This document shows positions 40,284-49,432 of a stretch of DNA of 64,000 nucleotides, piece by piece (position 1 is the first letter of the stretch; each line of letters begins with the position of its first letter). Made by a program: the position numbers and the translations under genes. The stretch is taken from contig NZ_BMHE01000017.1 of NCBI RefSeq assembly GCF_014640555.1, positions 62,001 through 126,000 of the forward strand, read 5' to 3'. The notes beneath the pieces were generated by a model. It was not told the DNA's origin and did not search any database. It saw only the letters and a program-made list of their open reading frames with translations. This DNA comes from Paenibacillus marchantiophytorum. Its GTDB lineage: Bacteria > Bacillota > Bacilli > Paenibacillales > NBRC-103111.

Positions 40284-42020
40284 TTATATTTTAAATCTCT
40301 TAACCAACCGATTCATATTATCCGACATTTCACTCAGCCTGTTTGCGGATTTTGAAATTTCTTCAATGGATGCCAATTGCTCTTCCGTAGCCGCCGACAC
40401 AGTCTGTGATGCTCCCGCGGTATTGGAGGACAGCTTCTCCATTTCTTGAAGCGCAGCGGCAATTTCTTGCGAGCTTGCAGACATCTGCTCAGCTGCAGCG
40501 GAGGCTTCTTCAACTTGATCAACAACATTGCGAGTTGCTTCCAGGATCCGCGCGAACGCAGCACCTGTCTCCTTGATTGAAGCAACACCAGATTCAACTT
40601 CATGCTCTCCTTTGAGCATAGAAGCAACTGCATAATCAATGTCATTCTGTATCGTTTCAATCAACTCAGCTACTTGGCCGGCAGAATCGTTAGACCGCTC
40701 AGCTAGTTTCCTTATTTCACTAGCGACAACCGCAAACCCTTTCCCCTGTTCACCAGCGCGTGCGGCTTCAATTGATGCATTAAGAGCTAGCAGATTCGTC
40801 TGCGCTGATATTTCCCTAATCACTTCTGCAATATGGCCAATTTGCTGCGAACGATCGCCAAGCTGTTTAACGACCGCGCTCAGGTCGCCTACCGTATCAC
40901 TTACCGCTGTCATTTGCGATCCGGATTGCGTAATTAATTGGCTGCCGTTCTCTGCTTCCTTCAGCGTACCAAGCGAAGCTTCAAAAGCTTGGCTGGATGT
41001 AACGGCAATCCGTTGAATGCCAGTCGTCATTTCTTCCATGGCTCTGGACGTCTCCCCGATACTGGCAGCCTGCGTTTCATTATTGGCAGCAACTTCAGTA
41101 ATAGCTTCTGAGGTTTGATGAACCGATTGAACTGTGTCCGTAATGACTGTTGATAACGTCCCTGAAGAAGAAGCCAACGCATTGGCGCTTAGCAATTGAT
41201 TCCCTGCAAGCTCTCTCAAACTGCTTAACAAGGAATTGAACGAATCGGCTAATAGTCCTGTTTCATCGCGGTTGGAAACCTTGACTTCTTCGCCGGTCAA
41301 ATCACCACTAGCCATAAGCTTCGCCTGATTAGCTACTCGTGTAATTGGCCTGGAGATATGCAGAGCAAACAAAGTTAATAGCGTTGTCCCAATAACCAAA
41401 CAAATGCCTAACGTTAGCAGCATAGCTGACAAGATATGTCGTTGGCCTGCATTATAGTCCTGAACATAGGAGCCTGCGGATACAACCCAGCCCCATGAAG
41501 GAAATAGCTCGCTGTAGGCTACTTTGCTAGCTTCTTTGGTTGAATTCGGCAGCGGCCAATCGTAGTAAGTGAAGCCGCCCCCTGATTGCGCAGTTTTGAC
41601 CATATCCCGTATGTAGAACGTGCCATCCGATGTTTGCTTATCCCAAATACTCTGGCCTTCCAGCAGCGGATGCGCAAGCAAATTGCCTTTTTCATCAAGA
41701 ACAAAGAAATAGCCATTATCCCCCAAATCAATTTTCTTATTGATCGACCTTGTGTTGTCTGACTTCTTTTCTCCGAGCAAAATAAGGCGAAGTTTGTCCT
41801 GCGCTTGCTCTTTGCTGATGGTACCTTTCTGTACGTCTTTATCCAGTGAATCTAGCATTTCGCCTACCATTCTCACATTATTCTTCAATCCACTTTCGAT
41901 GAGTGCTCGATTAGAGTCGTCTGTCACTTGATAAGTGACAATCCCCAACGTAATGATAGGTACAACTAGTAATAGGATGGATACGTATAACAGCTTTTTA
42001 CGGATTGTAAGCCTAAACAC
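40284..42020 (-). CDS. methyl-accepting chemotaxis protein
   Basis: A transmembrane chemoreceptor signalling to CheA/CheW. About 578 residues: membrane helix 1 (about 9-29), an outer sCache-type sensor (about 32-190, GYFFVLDEKGNLLAHP, WGWVVSAGSYV), helix 2 (about 202-224), HAMP (about 225-280) and the signalling domain with the hairpin tip EISAQTNLLALNASIEAARAG-like segment. The GTG at 42020 follows AAAGGTGTGAGG; the ATG at 42050 has no ribosome site. The ligand is unknown. It separates hemL from spoVID, which adjoin in B. subtilis. Confidence 0.93.
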   Translation of the reverse strand: MFRLTIRKKLLYVSILLLVVPIITLGIVTYQVTDDSNRALIESGLKNNVRMVGEMLDSLDKDVQKGTISKEQAQDKLRLILLGEKKSDNTRSINKKIDLGDNGYFFVLDEKGNLLAHPLLEGQSIWDKQTSDGTFYIRDMVKTAQSGGGFTYYDWPLPNSTKEASKVAYSELFPSWGWVVSAGSYVQDYNAGQRHILSAMLLTLGICLVIGTTLLTLFALHISRPITRVANQAKLMASGDLTGEEVKVSNRDETGLLADSFNSLLSSLRELAGNQLLSANALASSSGTLSTVITDTVQSVHQTSEAITEVAANNETQAASIGETSRAMEEMTTGIQRIAVTSSQAFEASLGTLKEAENGSQLITQSGSQMTAVSDTVGDLSAVVKQLGDRSQQIGHIAEVIREISAQTNLLALNASIEAARAGEQGKGFAVVASEIRKLAERSNDSAGQVAELIETIQNDIDYAVASMLKGEHEVESGVASIKETGAAFARILEATRNVVDQVEEASAAAEQMSASSQEIAAALQEMEKLSSNTAGASQTVSAATEEQLASIEEISKSANRLSEMSDNMNRLVKRFKI

Positions 42021-42200
42021 GGTCCTCACACCTTTCGACAAAATACTCATTTAGGGAAATATATTTAGGTATATATCCCCCTTAAGAGTAATCCTATAGA
42101 ACTACAAATACAAATTTTTCCGCCCCTTTCACAGTTAAAATCAGATATCTTTTGGCAATTCAGTGAACTTGCTGAATGAGAAGCCCCAGCATCAACTATG

Positions 42201-42222
42201 AAAACCTAATCTGCGGCTAGAT
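42201..42222. repeat. short hairpin repeat, copy 2
   Basis: AACCTAATCTGCGGCTAGAT matches 12922-12943 with few differences. It lies in the 700-bp gene-free spacer between the chemoreceptor and hemL. Confidence 0.4.
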
Positions 42223-42422
42223 TCTCTTCCATATGCAGCTAGGAGATGGTTAGGCAAGCTAAACGTGCTTATTCCTGCGACTCCGCTTTACTTCGTGAGA
42301 TAAGTACCGCAGCGCGTGCCTATTTACTGCATTTCCTTGCATTCGCAGCACATGAACGACCAATAAGTATTCCTGCCTTGCTTATGTCTTACTCCTAAGG
42401 AAATCCTCCTAAGGAAATCCCA

Positions 42423-42650
42423 TGAAGGGGAACTGTAGTACGCTATTTAGGCATATGGCAGGGTTGTTAGGACAGTAGCGGAACTACAGGACCTTATTTC
42501 CACCAAAAGAGCCAAATTTCTCATCAAACTTCAAAATAGCGCACTCTAGTTCCCTCACCCTTGCTATATTGACACTTTCAGCTATAATAGCGCCCTGTAG
42601 TTCCCTCAGCCACGCTATCAGGACACCTTTTGCTAGAATAGCGGCCTGAC
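42423..42650. repeat. intergenic repeat family 1, array II
   Basis: Plus-strand copies at about 42425-42448 (GGGGAACTGTAGTACGCTAT) and 42477-42500; minus-strand copies at about 42533-42556 (AATAGCGCACTCTAGTTCCC) and 42586-42608 (AATAGCGCCCTGTAGTTCCC), with a partial one near 42636. Spacing is about 52 bp and the polarity flips in the middle, as in array I at 11331-11546. I see no gene in the 42051-42757 spacer. Confidence 0.7.
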
Positions 42651-42714
42651 GCTTACTTATCTCCTTGCGAGCCCGCCGAAGGAAACTCCTGGATCACGCC
42701 AAATCTCGCAAAAA

Positions 42715-42747
42715 AAGGACCTAACGGTTATTAACCGCCAAGTCCTT
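42715..42747 (-). terminator. intrinsic terminator of hemL
   Basis: Minus strand AAGGAC/GTCCTT with inner CGGTTA/AACCG pairing, followed by seven T. Confidence 0.85.
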
Positions 42748-42757
42748 GAACAATACT

Positions 42758-44056
42758 CTATAATCGGTTCAACGCTTCACGATGCGCTGCGATCGTTGCG
42801 TCAATGTCCTCATCCGTATGAACAGTGGATACGAACATCCCTTCGAATTGGGAAGGAGCTACCGACACACCGAGATCCAGCAGATGACCAAAATAAGCAT
42901 TGAACTTCGCTAAATCCGATGTTTTTGCTGAGTCATAGTTCGTTACCTTCTGCTCCGTAAAGAACGGGCAAATCATCGATCCGACCCGGTTTATCGTGCT
43001 TGCCACACCAAGTTCTGAAGCGTTCCGCGTGAACCCGGCTTCCAGCTTGGCTGATTTACGTTCCAGCTCCTCATACACATTGGCTTCACCAAGTAGAGAG
43101 AGCGTCGCAATGCCAGCCGCCATGGCCAGTGGATTTCCGGACAAGGTACCCGCTTGATAGATCGGCCCAGCAGGCGCCATATGCTCCATGATCTCCAGCT
43201 TGCCGCCATAAGCACCGACTGGAAGACCTCCTCCGATCACCTTACCGAGGCAGGTTAAATCCGGTGTAACCCCATATAAGCCCTGTGCGCAATGCTTATG
43301 GACGCGGAAGCCTGTCATCACTTCATCGAAGATCAAGAGGGAGCCATACTGCTTCGTAACCGCACGCAAACCTTCCAAGAAACCAGGCGCAGGAGGCACA
43401 ACTCCCATATTACCGGCAATCGGTTCAACAATTAAAGCTGCGATTTCTTCACCAAACTTTTCAAATACCAGGTTCACTGATGCTATATCATTATAAGGCA
43501 CTGTTATTGTATTGGAGGCTACGCTAGCCGGTACGCCTGGACTATCGGGCAATCCCAGCGTCGCGACACCTGATCCCGCTTTAATCAGCAAGGCGTCCGC
43601 ATGACCATGATAGCTGCCTTCGAACTTGACGATTTTATCACGTTTGGTGTAGCCGCGGGCTAGCCGCAAAGCACTCATGGTCGCTTCGGTTCCTGAGTTA
43701 ACCATCCGTACCATCTCAATAGATGGGACTCGCTCAATAACCAGCTTGGCCATTTCTGTTTCCAGCAGCGTAGGCGCACCGAAGCTCGTCCCCTTCTCGG
43801 CAGTAACTTTGATAGCCTCCAGCACGACTGGGTGACAATGCCCAACGATGAGGGGCCCCCATGAGCCCACGTAGTCAATGAATGTGTTGCCATCGATGTC
43901 CGTAACTCTTGAGCCTGCCCCTTTATCCATAAACATTGGCGTCAGTCCAACTGATTTGAACGCACGGACAGGACTGTTCACACCACCAGGAATCAGCTTC
44001 TTAGCTTCTTGAAAAGCTGCCGATGAGCGCGTGTCGATTCTGCTCGAATTTTCCAT
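42758..44056 (-). CDS. hemL: glutamate-1-semialdehyde 2,1-aminomutase
   Basis: PLP enzyme that makes 5-aminolevulinate from glutamate-1-semialdehyde, step two of the C5 heme route. The 432-residue protein has GGVNSPVRAFKSVG at the start, MVNSGTEATMSALRLARG, LLIFDEVMTGFRV and the PLP lysine in CLGKVIGGGLPVGAYGG. GGGGG lies nine bases before the ATG. Divergent from the Crp/Fnr gene with only 71 bp between. Confidence 0.97.
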   Translation of the reverse strand: MENSSRIDTRSSAAFQEAKKLIPGGVNSPVRAFKSVGLTPMFMDKGAGSRVTDIDGNTFIDYVGSWGPLIVGHCHPVVLEAIKVTAEKGTSFGAPTLLETEMAKLVIERVPSIEMVRMVNSGTEATMSALRLARGYTKRDKIVKFEGSYHGHADALLIKAGSGVATLGLPDSPGVPASVASNTITVPYNDIASVNLVFEKFGEEIAALIVEPIAGNMGVVPPAPGFLEGLRAVTKQYGSLLIFDEVMTGFRVHKHCAQGLYGVTPDLTCLGKVIGGGLPVGAYGGKLEIMEHMAPAGPIYQAGTLSGNPLAMAAGIATLSLLGEANVYEELERKSAKLEAGFTRNASELGVASTINRVGSMICPFFTEQKVTNYDSAKTSDLAKFNAYFGHLLDLGVSVAPSQFEGMFVSTVHTDEDIDATIAAHREALNRL

Positions 44057-44082
44057 AATTTCATACCCCCGTTAAGCTTTAT

Positions 44083-44105
44083 ATGATAAAATGAGTTGAA
44101 ATCAT
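44083..44105. promoter_or_regulatory. possible operator between hemL and the Crp/Fnr gene
   Basis: ATGAT (44083-44087) and ATCAT (44101-44105) are inverted repeats 13 bases apart in the short divergent region. Weak by itself; reported because a Crp-type gene is adjacent. Confidence 0.25.
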
Positions 44106-44127
44106 TCCAAAAAAGGCGGTACCTTCT

Positions 44128-44787
44128 ATGTTGGAATTCATCAAAAAAGTCCCTTTATTTTCTCAGTTGAATCCAGATCAATTGAACGCGCTTGCCCAAA
44201 TTTGCACCAGACGTTCCTACAAAGGGAATACCATTCTTTTTGCCGAAAAAGAAAGCGGTTCTGTCTTTTACATGGTCCTCAGCGGCTCTGTCAAAATTTA
44301 CACAACCGGCATCACTGGCGAAGAAAAAATACTATCCATCTGCAAAGCAGGAGAAAGTTTTGGCGAGCTTTCCTTGATAGATGGCAAACCTCGCTCGGCA
44401 TCAGCCCAAACCTTAGAGGATTGTGTGCTGCTTACCTTAACGGGACCGAACTTTCTTGAACTGCTGCGCAACCATTTTGACATTACGATAGCCATTATGC
44501 AAGAACTTAGCAACCGCCTGCGCGATACGAATCAACATGTGTTTGATTTGACCTTCCTGGACGCCAGAACACGCGTAATCAAGAGTTTGATCACAATGGC
44601 TAACAAGCATGGCTTGCGCAGCGGAAATATCATCACAATTAAGCTAGTTTTGAACTTTGACGAAATTTCTCAACTAGCCGGCGTACAGAAAACAACGCTC
44701 ATGCAGGTTATTCGGGATTTGGAAGAGAAGCAAATCTTGACCATCTCGCCTTCGGACTTCAAATTGGATTTGATCAAGCTTCGTTAA
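44128..44787 (+). CDS. Crp/Fnr-family transcriptional regulator
   Basis: A 219-residue regulator with a cyclic-nucleotide-binding-like sensor (about 5-120, GNTILFAEKESGSVFYMVLSG, GESFGELSLIDGKPRSASA), a dimer helix and a C-terminal HTH (about 170-205, LNFDEISQLAGVQKTTLMQVIRDLEEK). The cysteines (3 in the sensor) are not in the Fnr iron-sulfur spacing. AAGGCGG precedes the ATG. It is divergent from hemL and converges on hemY with a 14-bp overlap, so a role in heme control is possible but not shown. Confidence 0.9.
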   Translation: MLEFIKKVPLFSQLNPDQLNALAQICTRRSYKGNTILFAEKESGSVFYMVLSGSVKIYTTGITGEEKILSICKAGESFGELSLIDGKPRSASAQTLEDCVLLTLTGPNFLELLRNHFDITIAIMQELSNRLRDTNQHVFDLTFLDARTRVIKSLITMANKHGLRSGNIITIKLVLNFDEISQLAGVQKTTLMQVIRDLEEKQILTISPSDFKLDLIKLR

Positions 44788-46201
44788 GATCAGCCAGCTG
44801 CCATGCTGCTTCCTTCCCTTGCCGAATACAGTCCGGCAGACCTACACCATGGAACCCAGCCCCCGTGACGAATACGCCAGGCAGGGATACGGCAAGCGCA
44901 TCGCGGAACTGCGCAAGCTGCTCCAGATGGCCTACAGGATATTGCGGCATTGAATGCATCAGACGCGTGACTTCCGCGAAGAGCGGCTTTGCTTCTAGAC
45001 CAAGCAGTTTCCGAATATCCTCGCGTGCCTTGCTAATGAGTTCGTCATCCGACAATTTTGGCCACTCCTGCTCGCCGGAACGCCCGATATAACAACGCAG
45101 CAGCACTTTCCCGTCTGGGGCCGTATGAAGCCACTTAGCGGAGGTTAGCGTGCAAGCGGTAATCGTCAATCCCTCGCTTCTAGGCACCAGAAAGCCTGAT
45201 GCATCCAGTTCAAAAGGAATATCCTTCCGATCAAAAGCCATAATCACATTCGCCACAGAAATATAATCGATATTTTGAAGTACGCTTGCCGCAGGTACAT
45301 GCGCCAGCATCCGCGCAGACTGATGGGTGGGTGTTGTCAGAATAAGGCCATCCACGATTTCACTATGCCCATCCTCGAAAGTAATCTCTGTTTGTCGGCC
45401 TGCTTTCTTAATCCCTGCAACTCCTTCACCACTTCGTAAATCAACGGCTTGCAAAGCCTCAAGCAGCCCTGAGACGAGCGTCTGCAGCCCTTTTTTGAAC
45501 GTCACAAAAACCGAATTCCGCACATGTGCAGGCAAATGAGCACTCTCTTCACTGACATTTTTGCGGCTTGCCATCATCCCGAGAATTAAACTGCGATGCT
45601 TTTGTTCCATCGTCCCGAATTGGGGAAATGTTGCTTTAAGGCTAAGCTTAAACGTGTCTCCGGCATATATGCCAGCAAGCAAAGGCTCCACGATGCGCTC
45701 CAGCACTTCTTTACCTAAGCGGCGTTCAAGGAAGTGTCCAAGCGACTCATCCGTCACTGCCTCACGCTTGGGCTTCATTAGATCCATAGCAGCTCTAACT
45801 TTTCCCCAAGGCGAAATGAGACCCGTCTTCATAAATGGCGTCATTTGGGTGGGAATCCCTAATACGAGACCTGGCGGCATACGATGCAGCTTCCCCTGAC
45901 GAACAATGTAGGTTTTTTTGGCCGCCGGATTCGTACCGGTAAGCTCATTTTCCAACCCCAAATCGTAAGCCAAATCAATAATAGGACGCTTGCGCGCTAG
46001 AAAAGAGTCCGGTCCTTTTTCAATAACGAAACCGTCACGCTCTAATGTGTGAATTTTCCCGCCAAATATGGGGGATTTCTCAACGATGGAAAGTCGAAAG
46101 GATTTCCCTTCCGACTCCAATCTTTTCTTCAAATAATAAGCAGCGCTTAACCCCGTAATACCCCCGCCAACAATCATGTAGTGAGGAGTCTGGGTACTCA
46201 T
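44774..46201 (-). CDS. hemY: protoporphyrinogen/coproporphyrinogen oxidase (HemY/CgoX)
   Basis: FAD-dependent oxidase; in Firmicutes it usually converts coproporphyrinogen III to coproporphyrin III in the coproporphyrin-dependent branch. The 475-residue protein has the dinucleotide fold MIVGGGITGLSAAYYLKKR and the ending VFVTGAGFHGVGLPDCIRQG. The ATG overlaps the hemH stop (ATCATGAG). No hemQ lies in this window, although hemE-hemH-hemY order fits that pathway. Confidence 0.93.
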   Translation of the reverse strand: MSTQTPHYMIVGGGITGLSAAYYLKKRLESEGKSFRLSIVEKSPIFGGKIHTLERDGFVIEKGPDSFLARKRPIIDLAYDLGLENELTGTNPAAKKTYIVRQGKLHRMPPGLVLGIPTQMTPFMKTGLISPWGKVRAAMDLMKPKREAVTDESLGHFLERRLGKEVLERIVEPLLAGIYAGDTFKLSLKATFPQFGTMEQKHRSLILGMMASRKNVSEESAHLPAHVRNSVFVTFKKGLQTLVSGLLEALQAVDLRSGEGVAGIKKAGRQTEITFEDGHSEIVDGLILTTPTHQSARMLAHVPAASVLQNIDYISVANVIMAFDRKDIPFELDASGFLVPRSEGLTITACTLTSAKWLHTAPDGKVLLRCYIGRSGEQEWPKLSDDELISKAREDIRKLLGLEAKPLFAEVTRLMHSMPQYPVGHLEQLAQFRDALAVSLPGVFVTGAGFHGVGLPDCIRQGKEAAWQLADLNEA

Positions 46202-47145
46202 GATGATATCGCAGCCTTTGCCCATTGCTGATAAACAACATCGCTCAAGGTTTCCATATACAAAGGGTCCGTATTCAGCGATTCCGTCCGCTCCAGATGG
46301 AGCCCCAACTCTTTGGCCAGAGCCTGTGCTTCAATATCAATATCGTAAAGAACTTCAAGGTGATCGGACACAAATCCAATCGGACAAAGCAAGACGTTCT
46401 TCACGCCTTCTTCTGTGTTAATCGTTCGCAACACATCCAAAATATCAGGGCCAAGCCATGGCATTGCCGTTTGTCCGGCACTTTGCCAACCAAACTGCCA
46501 ATTCGTCAAGCCCACCCGCTCTGCGATGACTTTGGAAGTAGCCAGCAATTGATCGGGGTACGGATCTTTCAACTCGAGAATTTTCTCCGGCAAACTGTGC
46601 GCCGTGAAAATAACACGAACATCATTCCGCTCCACACCAGAGAACTTCTCCAAAGCTTTGTCTACTCGCAGGCTAAGTGCATCCAAGAGCTTAGGATGAA
46701 GATGATAGTCCAGAACAAAATCGATCTTAAGGCCAAGCGCATCCGCTTTATCCTTCGCTCTCTTTACATAACCGCCAACACTCATAGTTGAATAGTGAGG
46801 TGCCAACACAACGCCTACAGCTTCTGTAAGGCCATCCTTAACCATTTGTTCCACGCCGTCCTCAACATACGGTTGTGCATGTTTGAGGCCCTGATAGCAG
46901 ACGAACTCCACTTCAGGATGCTCTTGGCGCAATGTTTCTTCAAGTCCTTTGACTTGTTTATTCGTATTTTCACGCAGAGGGAAGAACCCTCCGACAATCG
47001 CTTCATAGCGCGCCGTCAACTCGTGCAGCTGCTCAGGCGTTGGCGGATTTCCGCGCCTGATATGGGTGTAGTAAGCTTCAACTTGATCCAAACTTTCCGG
47101 CGTACCGTAAGACATGACTAAGACACCAATGCGACGTTTCGTCAT
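46198..47145 (-). CDS. hemH: ferrochelatase (coproporphyrin-type)
   Basis: Inserts iron into the porphyrin. The 315-residue protein has VLVMSYGTPESLDQVEAYY, the FTAHSLPEKI segment with the metal-site His, QSAGQTAMPWLGPDI and PIGFVSDHLEVLYDID. The ATG lies one base after the hemE stop. Middle gene of hemE-hemH-hemY, the B. subtilis order. Confidence 0.96.
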   Translation of the reverse strand: MTKRRIGVLVMSYGTPESLDQVEAYYTHIRRGNPPTPEQLHELTARYEAIVGGFFPLRENTNKQVKGLEETLRQEHPEVEFVCYQGLKHAQPYVEDGVEQMVKDGLTEAVGVVLAPHYSTMSVGGYVKRAKDKADALGLKIDFVLDYHLHPKLLDALSLRVDKALEKFSGVERNDVRVIFTAHSLPEKILELKDPYPDQLLATSKVIAERVGLTNWQFGWQSAGQTAMPWLGPDILDVLRTINTEEGVKNVLLCPIGFVSDHLEVLYDIDIEAQALAKELGLHLERTESLNTDPLYMETLSDVVYQQWAKAAISS

Positions 47146-47146
47146 C

Positions 47147-48211
47147 TTAAACACCACTCTTTTCTGCTTGCTGTGTTAACACCGAATGGGAATAGGTATG
47201 AATGAACGTTGTCAGCTCTTTCAACTTCTCCAGCGATGCTTCCGGGAATAAACCATGACCAAGGTTGAAAATGTAGCCTGGCTTCTGGATGCCCTCATCG
47301 ATGATAGCTTTCGCCTGTTTCTCAATAACAGACATGGGCGCTGTTAGAATATAAGGATCCAAATTACCTTGCACGGCATAACGTTCACCGACTCGCTCGC
47401 GACCTACCGAAATCGGCACACGCCAATCCAGGCCAATTACATCCGCTTGAATGCCTCTCAGATAAGGCAGCAGCTCACCGGAGCTTACGCCTGGGAAATA
47501 AATCTTAGGCTCTTGGAGATTCGAGAGCTCTTGGAAAATCCGCATCATCGTTGGCAGCACATACACCTGGAAATCAGCAGGAGAAAGCGCGCCGACCCAG
47601 CTGTCAAATACCTGGACAGCTTTGGCGCCTGCGGCAATATGAGCGCGCAAATAGGTAATAACCATGTCGCCAAGCTTATCCATAAGTAGGAACCAAACGG
47701 TTGGTTCGGAGTACATAAGCTGCTTCGTGCGAATATAGCTTTTGGACGGTCTGCCTTCAATTAGGTAGCTCGCAATCGTGAATGGCGCTCCGGCAAAAGA
47801 AATCAACGGAACCTCAAGCTCCTTGTCCAAAATACGAATGGTTTGAATGATGTGCGATAAATCTTTCTCCACATCAATCGGACGCAGATTGGCAACATCC
47901 TGCGCTGTCCGAATCGGTGTATGTATGACAGGCCCCACATCTTTGACAATATCAAAGTCAATCCCAAGTGAAGCGACGGGATTCATAATGTCTGAATATA
48001 AAATTGCTGCATCTACACCTAGCTTCTTGATAGGCATCATCGTAACTTCTGCAGCGAGTTCCGGTTGCTGGCATATTTCGAGGAGTGAATACTTTTCTTT
48101 AATTTTGCGATAATCCGGGTCATACCGTCCAGCTTGGCGCATATACCAAACAGGCAGTGTATCCACCTGCTCCTGGCGGCAGGCTTTAATAAAATTGTCG
48201 TTGTAGCTCAT
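47147..48211 (-). CDS. hemE: uroporphyrinogen decarboxylase
   Basis: Decarboxylates the four acetate arms of uroporphyrinogen III. The 354-residue protein has the family signature LPVWYMRQAGRYDPDYR at the start, PFTIASYLIEG and FNLGHGLFPEA. GAGGAAGG precedes the ATG. First gene of hemE-hemH-hemY. Confidence 0.97.
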   Translation of the reverse strand: MSYNDNFIKACRQEQVDTLPVWYMRQAGRYDPDYRKIKEKYSLLEICQQPELAAEVTMMPIKKLGVDAAILYSDIMNPVASLGIDFDIVKDVGPVIHTPIRTAQDVANLRPIDVEKDLSHIIQTIRILDKELEVPLISFAGAPFTIASYLIEGRPSKSYIRTKQLMYSEPTVWFLLMDKLGDMVITYLRAHIAAGAKAVQVFDSWVGALSPADFQVYVLPTMMRIFQELSNLQEPKIYFPGVSSGELLPYLRGIQADVIGLDWRVPISVGRERVGERYAVQGNLDPYILTAPMSVIEKQAKAIIDEGIQKPGYIFNLGHGLFPEASLEKLKELTTFIHTYSHSVLTQQAEKSGV

Positions 48212-48330
48212 GAGGCACCTTCCTCTTTGTTTCCATCTATTCTCATTCATTATGCCCTAATTATACCCCTGTCACAACTCAAGTAAGCTTGCGTTTTGCG
48301 ACAAAAGTATGACAATAGAAACCTGCAAAA

Positions 48331-48411
48331 GAACCATTCACGTCTAGAAACGGCCGGCTTGTCAATTTCTTAACGAAACTGCGCGCTGATACCTTCTAGG
48401 GTGAATGGTTC
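48331..48411 (-). terminator. long-stem terminator of the hemA-to-hemB operon
   Basis: GAACCATTCACGTCTAGAA (48331-48349) is inversely repeated as TTCTAGGGTGAATGGTTC (48394-48411); on the minus strand TTTTGC follows. The loop of about 44 bases is unusually long for a terminator. Confidence 0.55.
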
Positions 48412-48420
48412 GCATCTTGA

Positions 48421-49416
48421 TTAGCTATTCTTGAGATAACGAGCGATATCTTTGGCAAAATACGTCAGGATAATGTCAGCGCCCGCACGCTTGAAGCTTA
48501 CCATGGTTTCCATAACGATGGCTTCTTCGTTAATCCAGCCTTGACTTGCGGCAGCTTTCACCATCGCGTATTCGGCACTTACGTTGTAGGCAACGACAGG
48601 TAAATCAAAGTTGTCTTTCAACATGCGAATAATGTCCATGTAAGCAAGCGCAGGCTTCACCATCAGGAAGTCAGCCCCTTCGCTTACATCGCTTTCCGCT
48701 TCACGCAGCGCTTCACGGCCATTGGCCGGATCCATTTGATACGTTTTGCGATCGCCGAATTGCGGAGTCGAATGCGCCGCATCACGGAACGGACCGTAGT
48801 AGGCCGAAGCATATTTAACGGAATAAGCCATAATCGGCGTATTCTCGAAGCCCGCTTCATCCAGCCCTGAACGAATCGCATGGACATACCCGTCCATCAT
48901 GTTCGATGGCGCAATGATATCCGCTCCTGCTTTGGCTTGCGAAACCGCCGTGCGAACCAGCAGTTCCAGAGAAGGATCATTAGCTACATCAGCAGCTCCG
49001 GTAACCGGGTGATGATGAATCACGCCGCAATGGCCTGTATCCGTAAACTGGCAAAGGCACGTGTCTGCGATAATCAGCAAATTCGGGTTCAATTCTTTGA
49101 TAAACCGCGTGGCTTGCTGGACAATGCCATCATCCATATAAGCAGATGTCCCTGTTGGATCTTTGTAATCCGGAACTCCGAACAAAAGGATTGCTTGGAT
49201 GCCTAACTGCGTAATTTCGTCAATTTCTTCCTTCACACGGTCCAAGGAGAAATGATACACACCAGGCATGGAAGCAATTTCTGACTTGACATTCGTACCG
49301 TGGGTAACAAAAATAGGTTGTACAACATCATGAACGGTGACTTGATTTTCACGAACCAAATTACGAATAGCAGCATTACCGCGCAAACGGCGGTTGCGAA
49401 CGATGGGAAAACTCAT
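48421..49416 (-). CDS. hemB: porphobilinogen synthase
   Basis: Condenses two 5-aminolevulinates. The 331-residue protein has the zinc cysteine cluster DTCLCQFTDTGHCGV, the first active lysine region APSNMMDG-VHAIR and the Schiff-base lysine in FLMVKPALAYMD. The ATG at 49416 is 11 bases from GGAGG; no better start is near. Last gene of the hemA operon. Confidence 0.97.
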   Translation of the reverse strand: MSFPIVRNRRLRGNAAIRNLVRENQVTVHDVVQPIFVTHGTNVKSEIASMPGVYHFSLDRVKEEIDEITQLGIQAILLFGVPDYKDPTGTSAYMDDGIVQQATRFIKELNPNLLIIADTCLCQFTDTGHCGVIHHHPVTGAADVANDPSLELLVRTAVSQAKAGADIIAPSNMMDGYVHAIRSGLDEAGFENTPIMAYSVKYASAYYGPFRDAAHSTPQFGDRKTYQMDPANGREALREAESDVSEGADFLMVKPALAYMDIIRMLKDNFDLPVVAYNVSAEYAMVKAAASQGWINEEAIVMETMVSFKRAGADIILTYFAKDIARYLKNS

Positions 49417-49432
49417 GAGGAATTCCGCCTCC

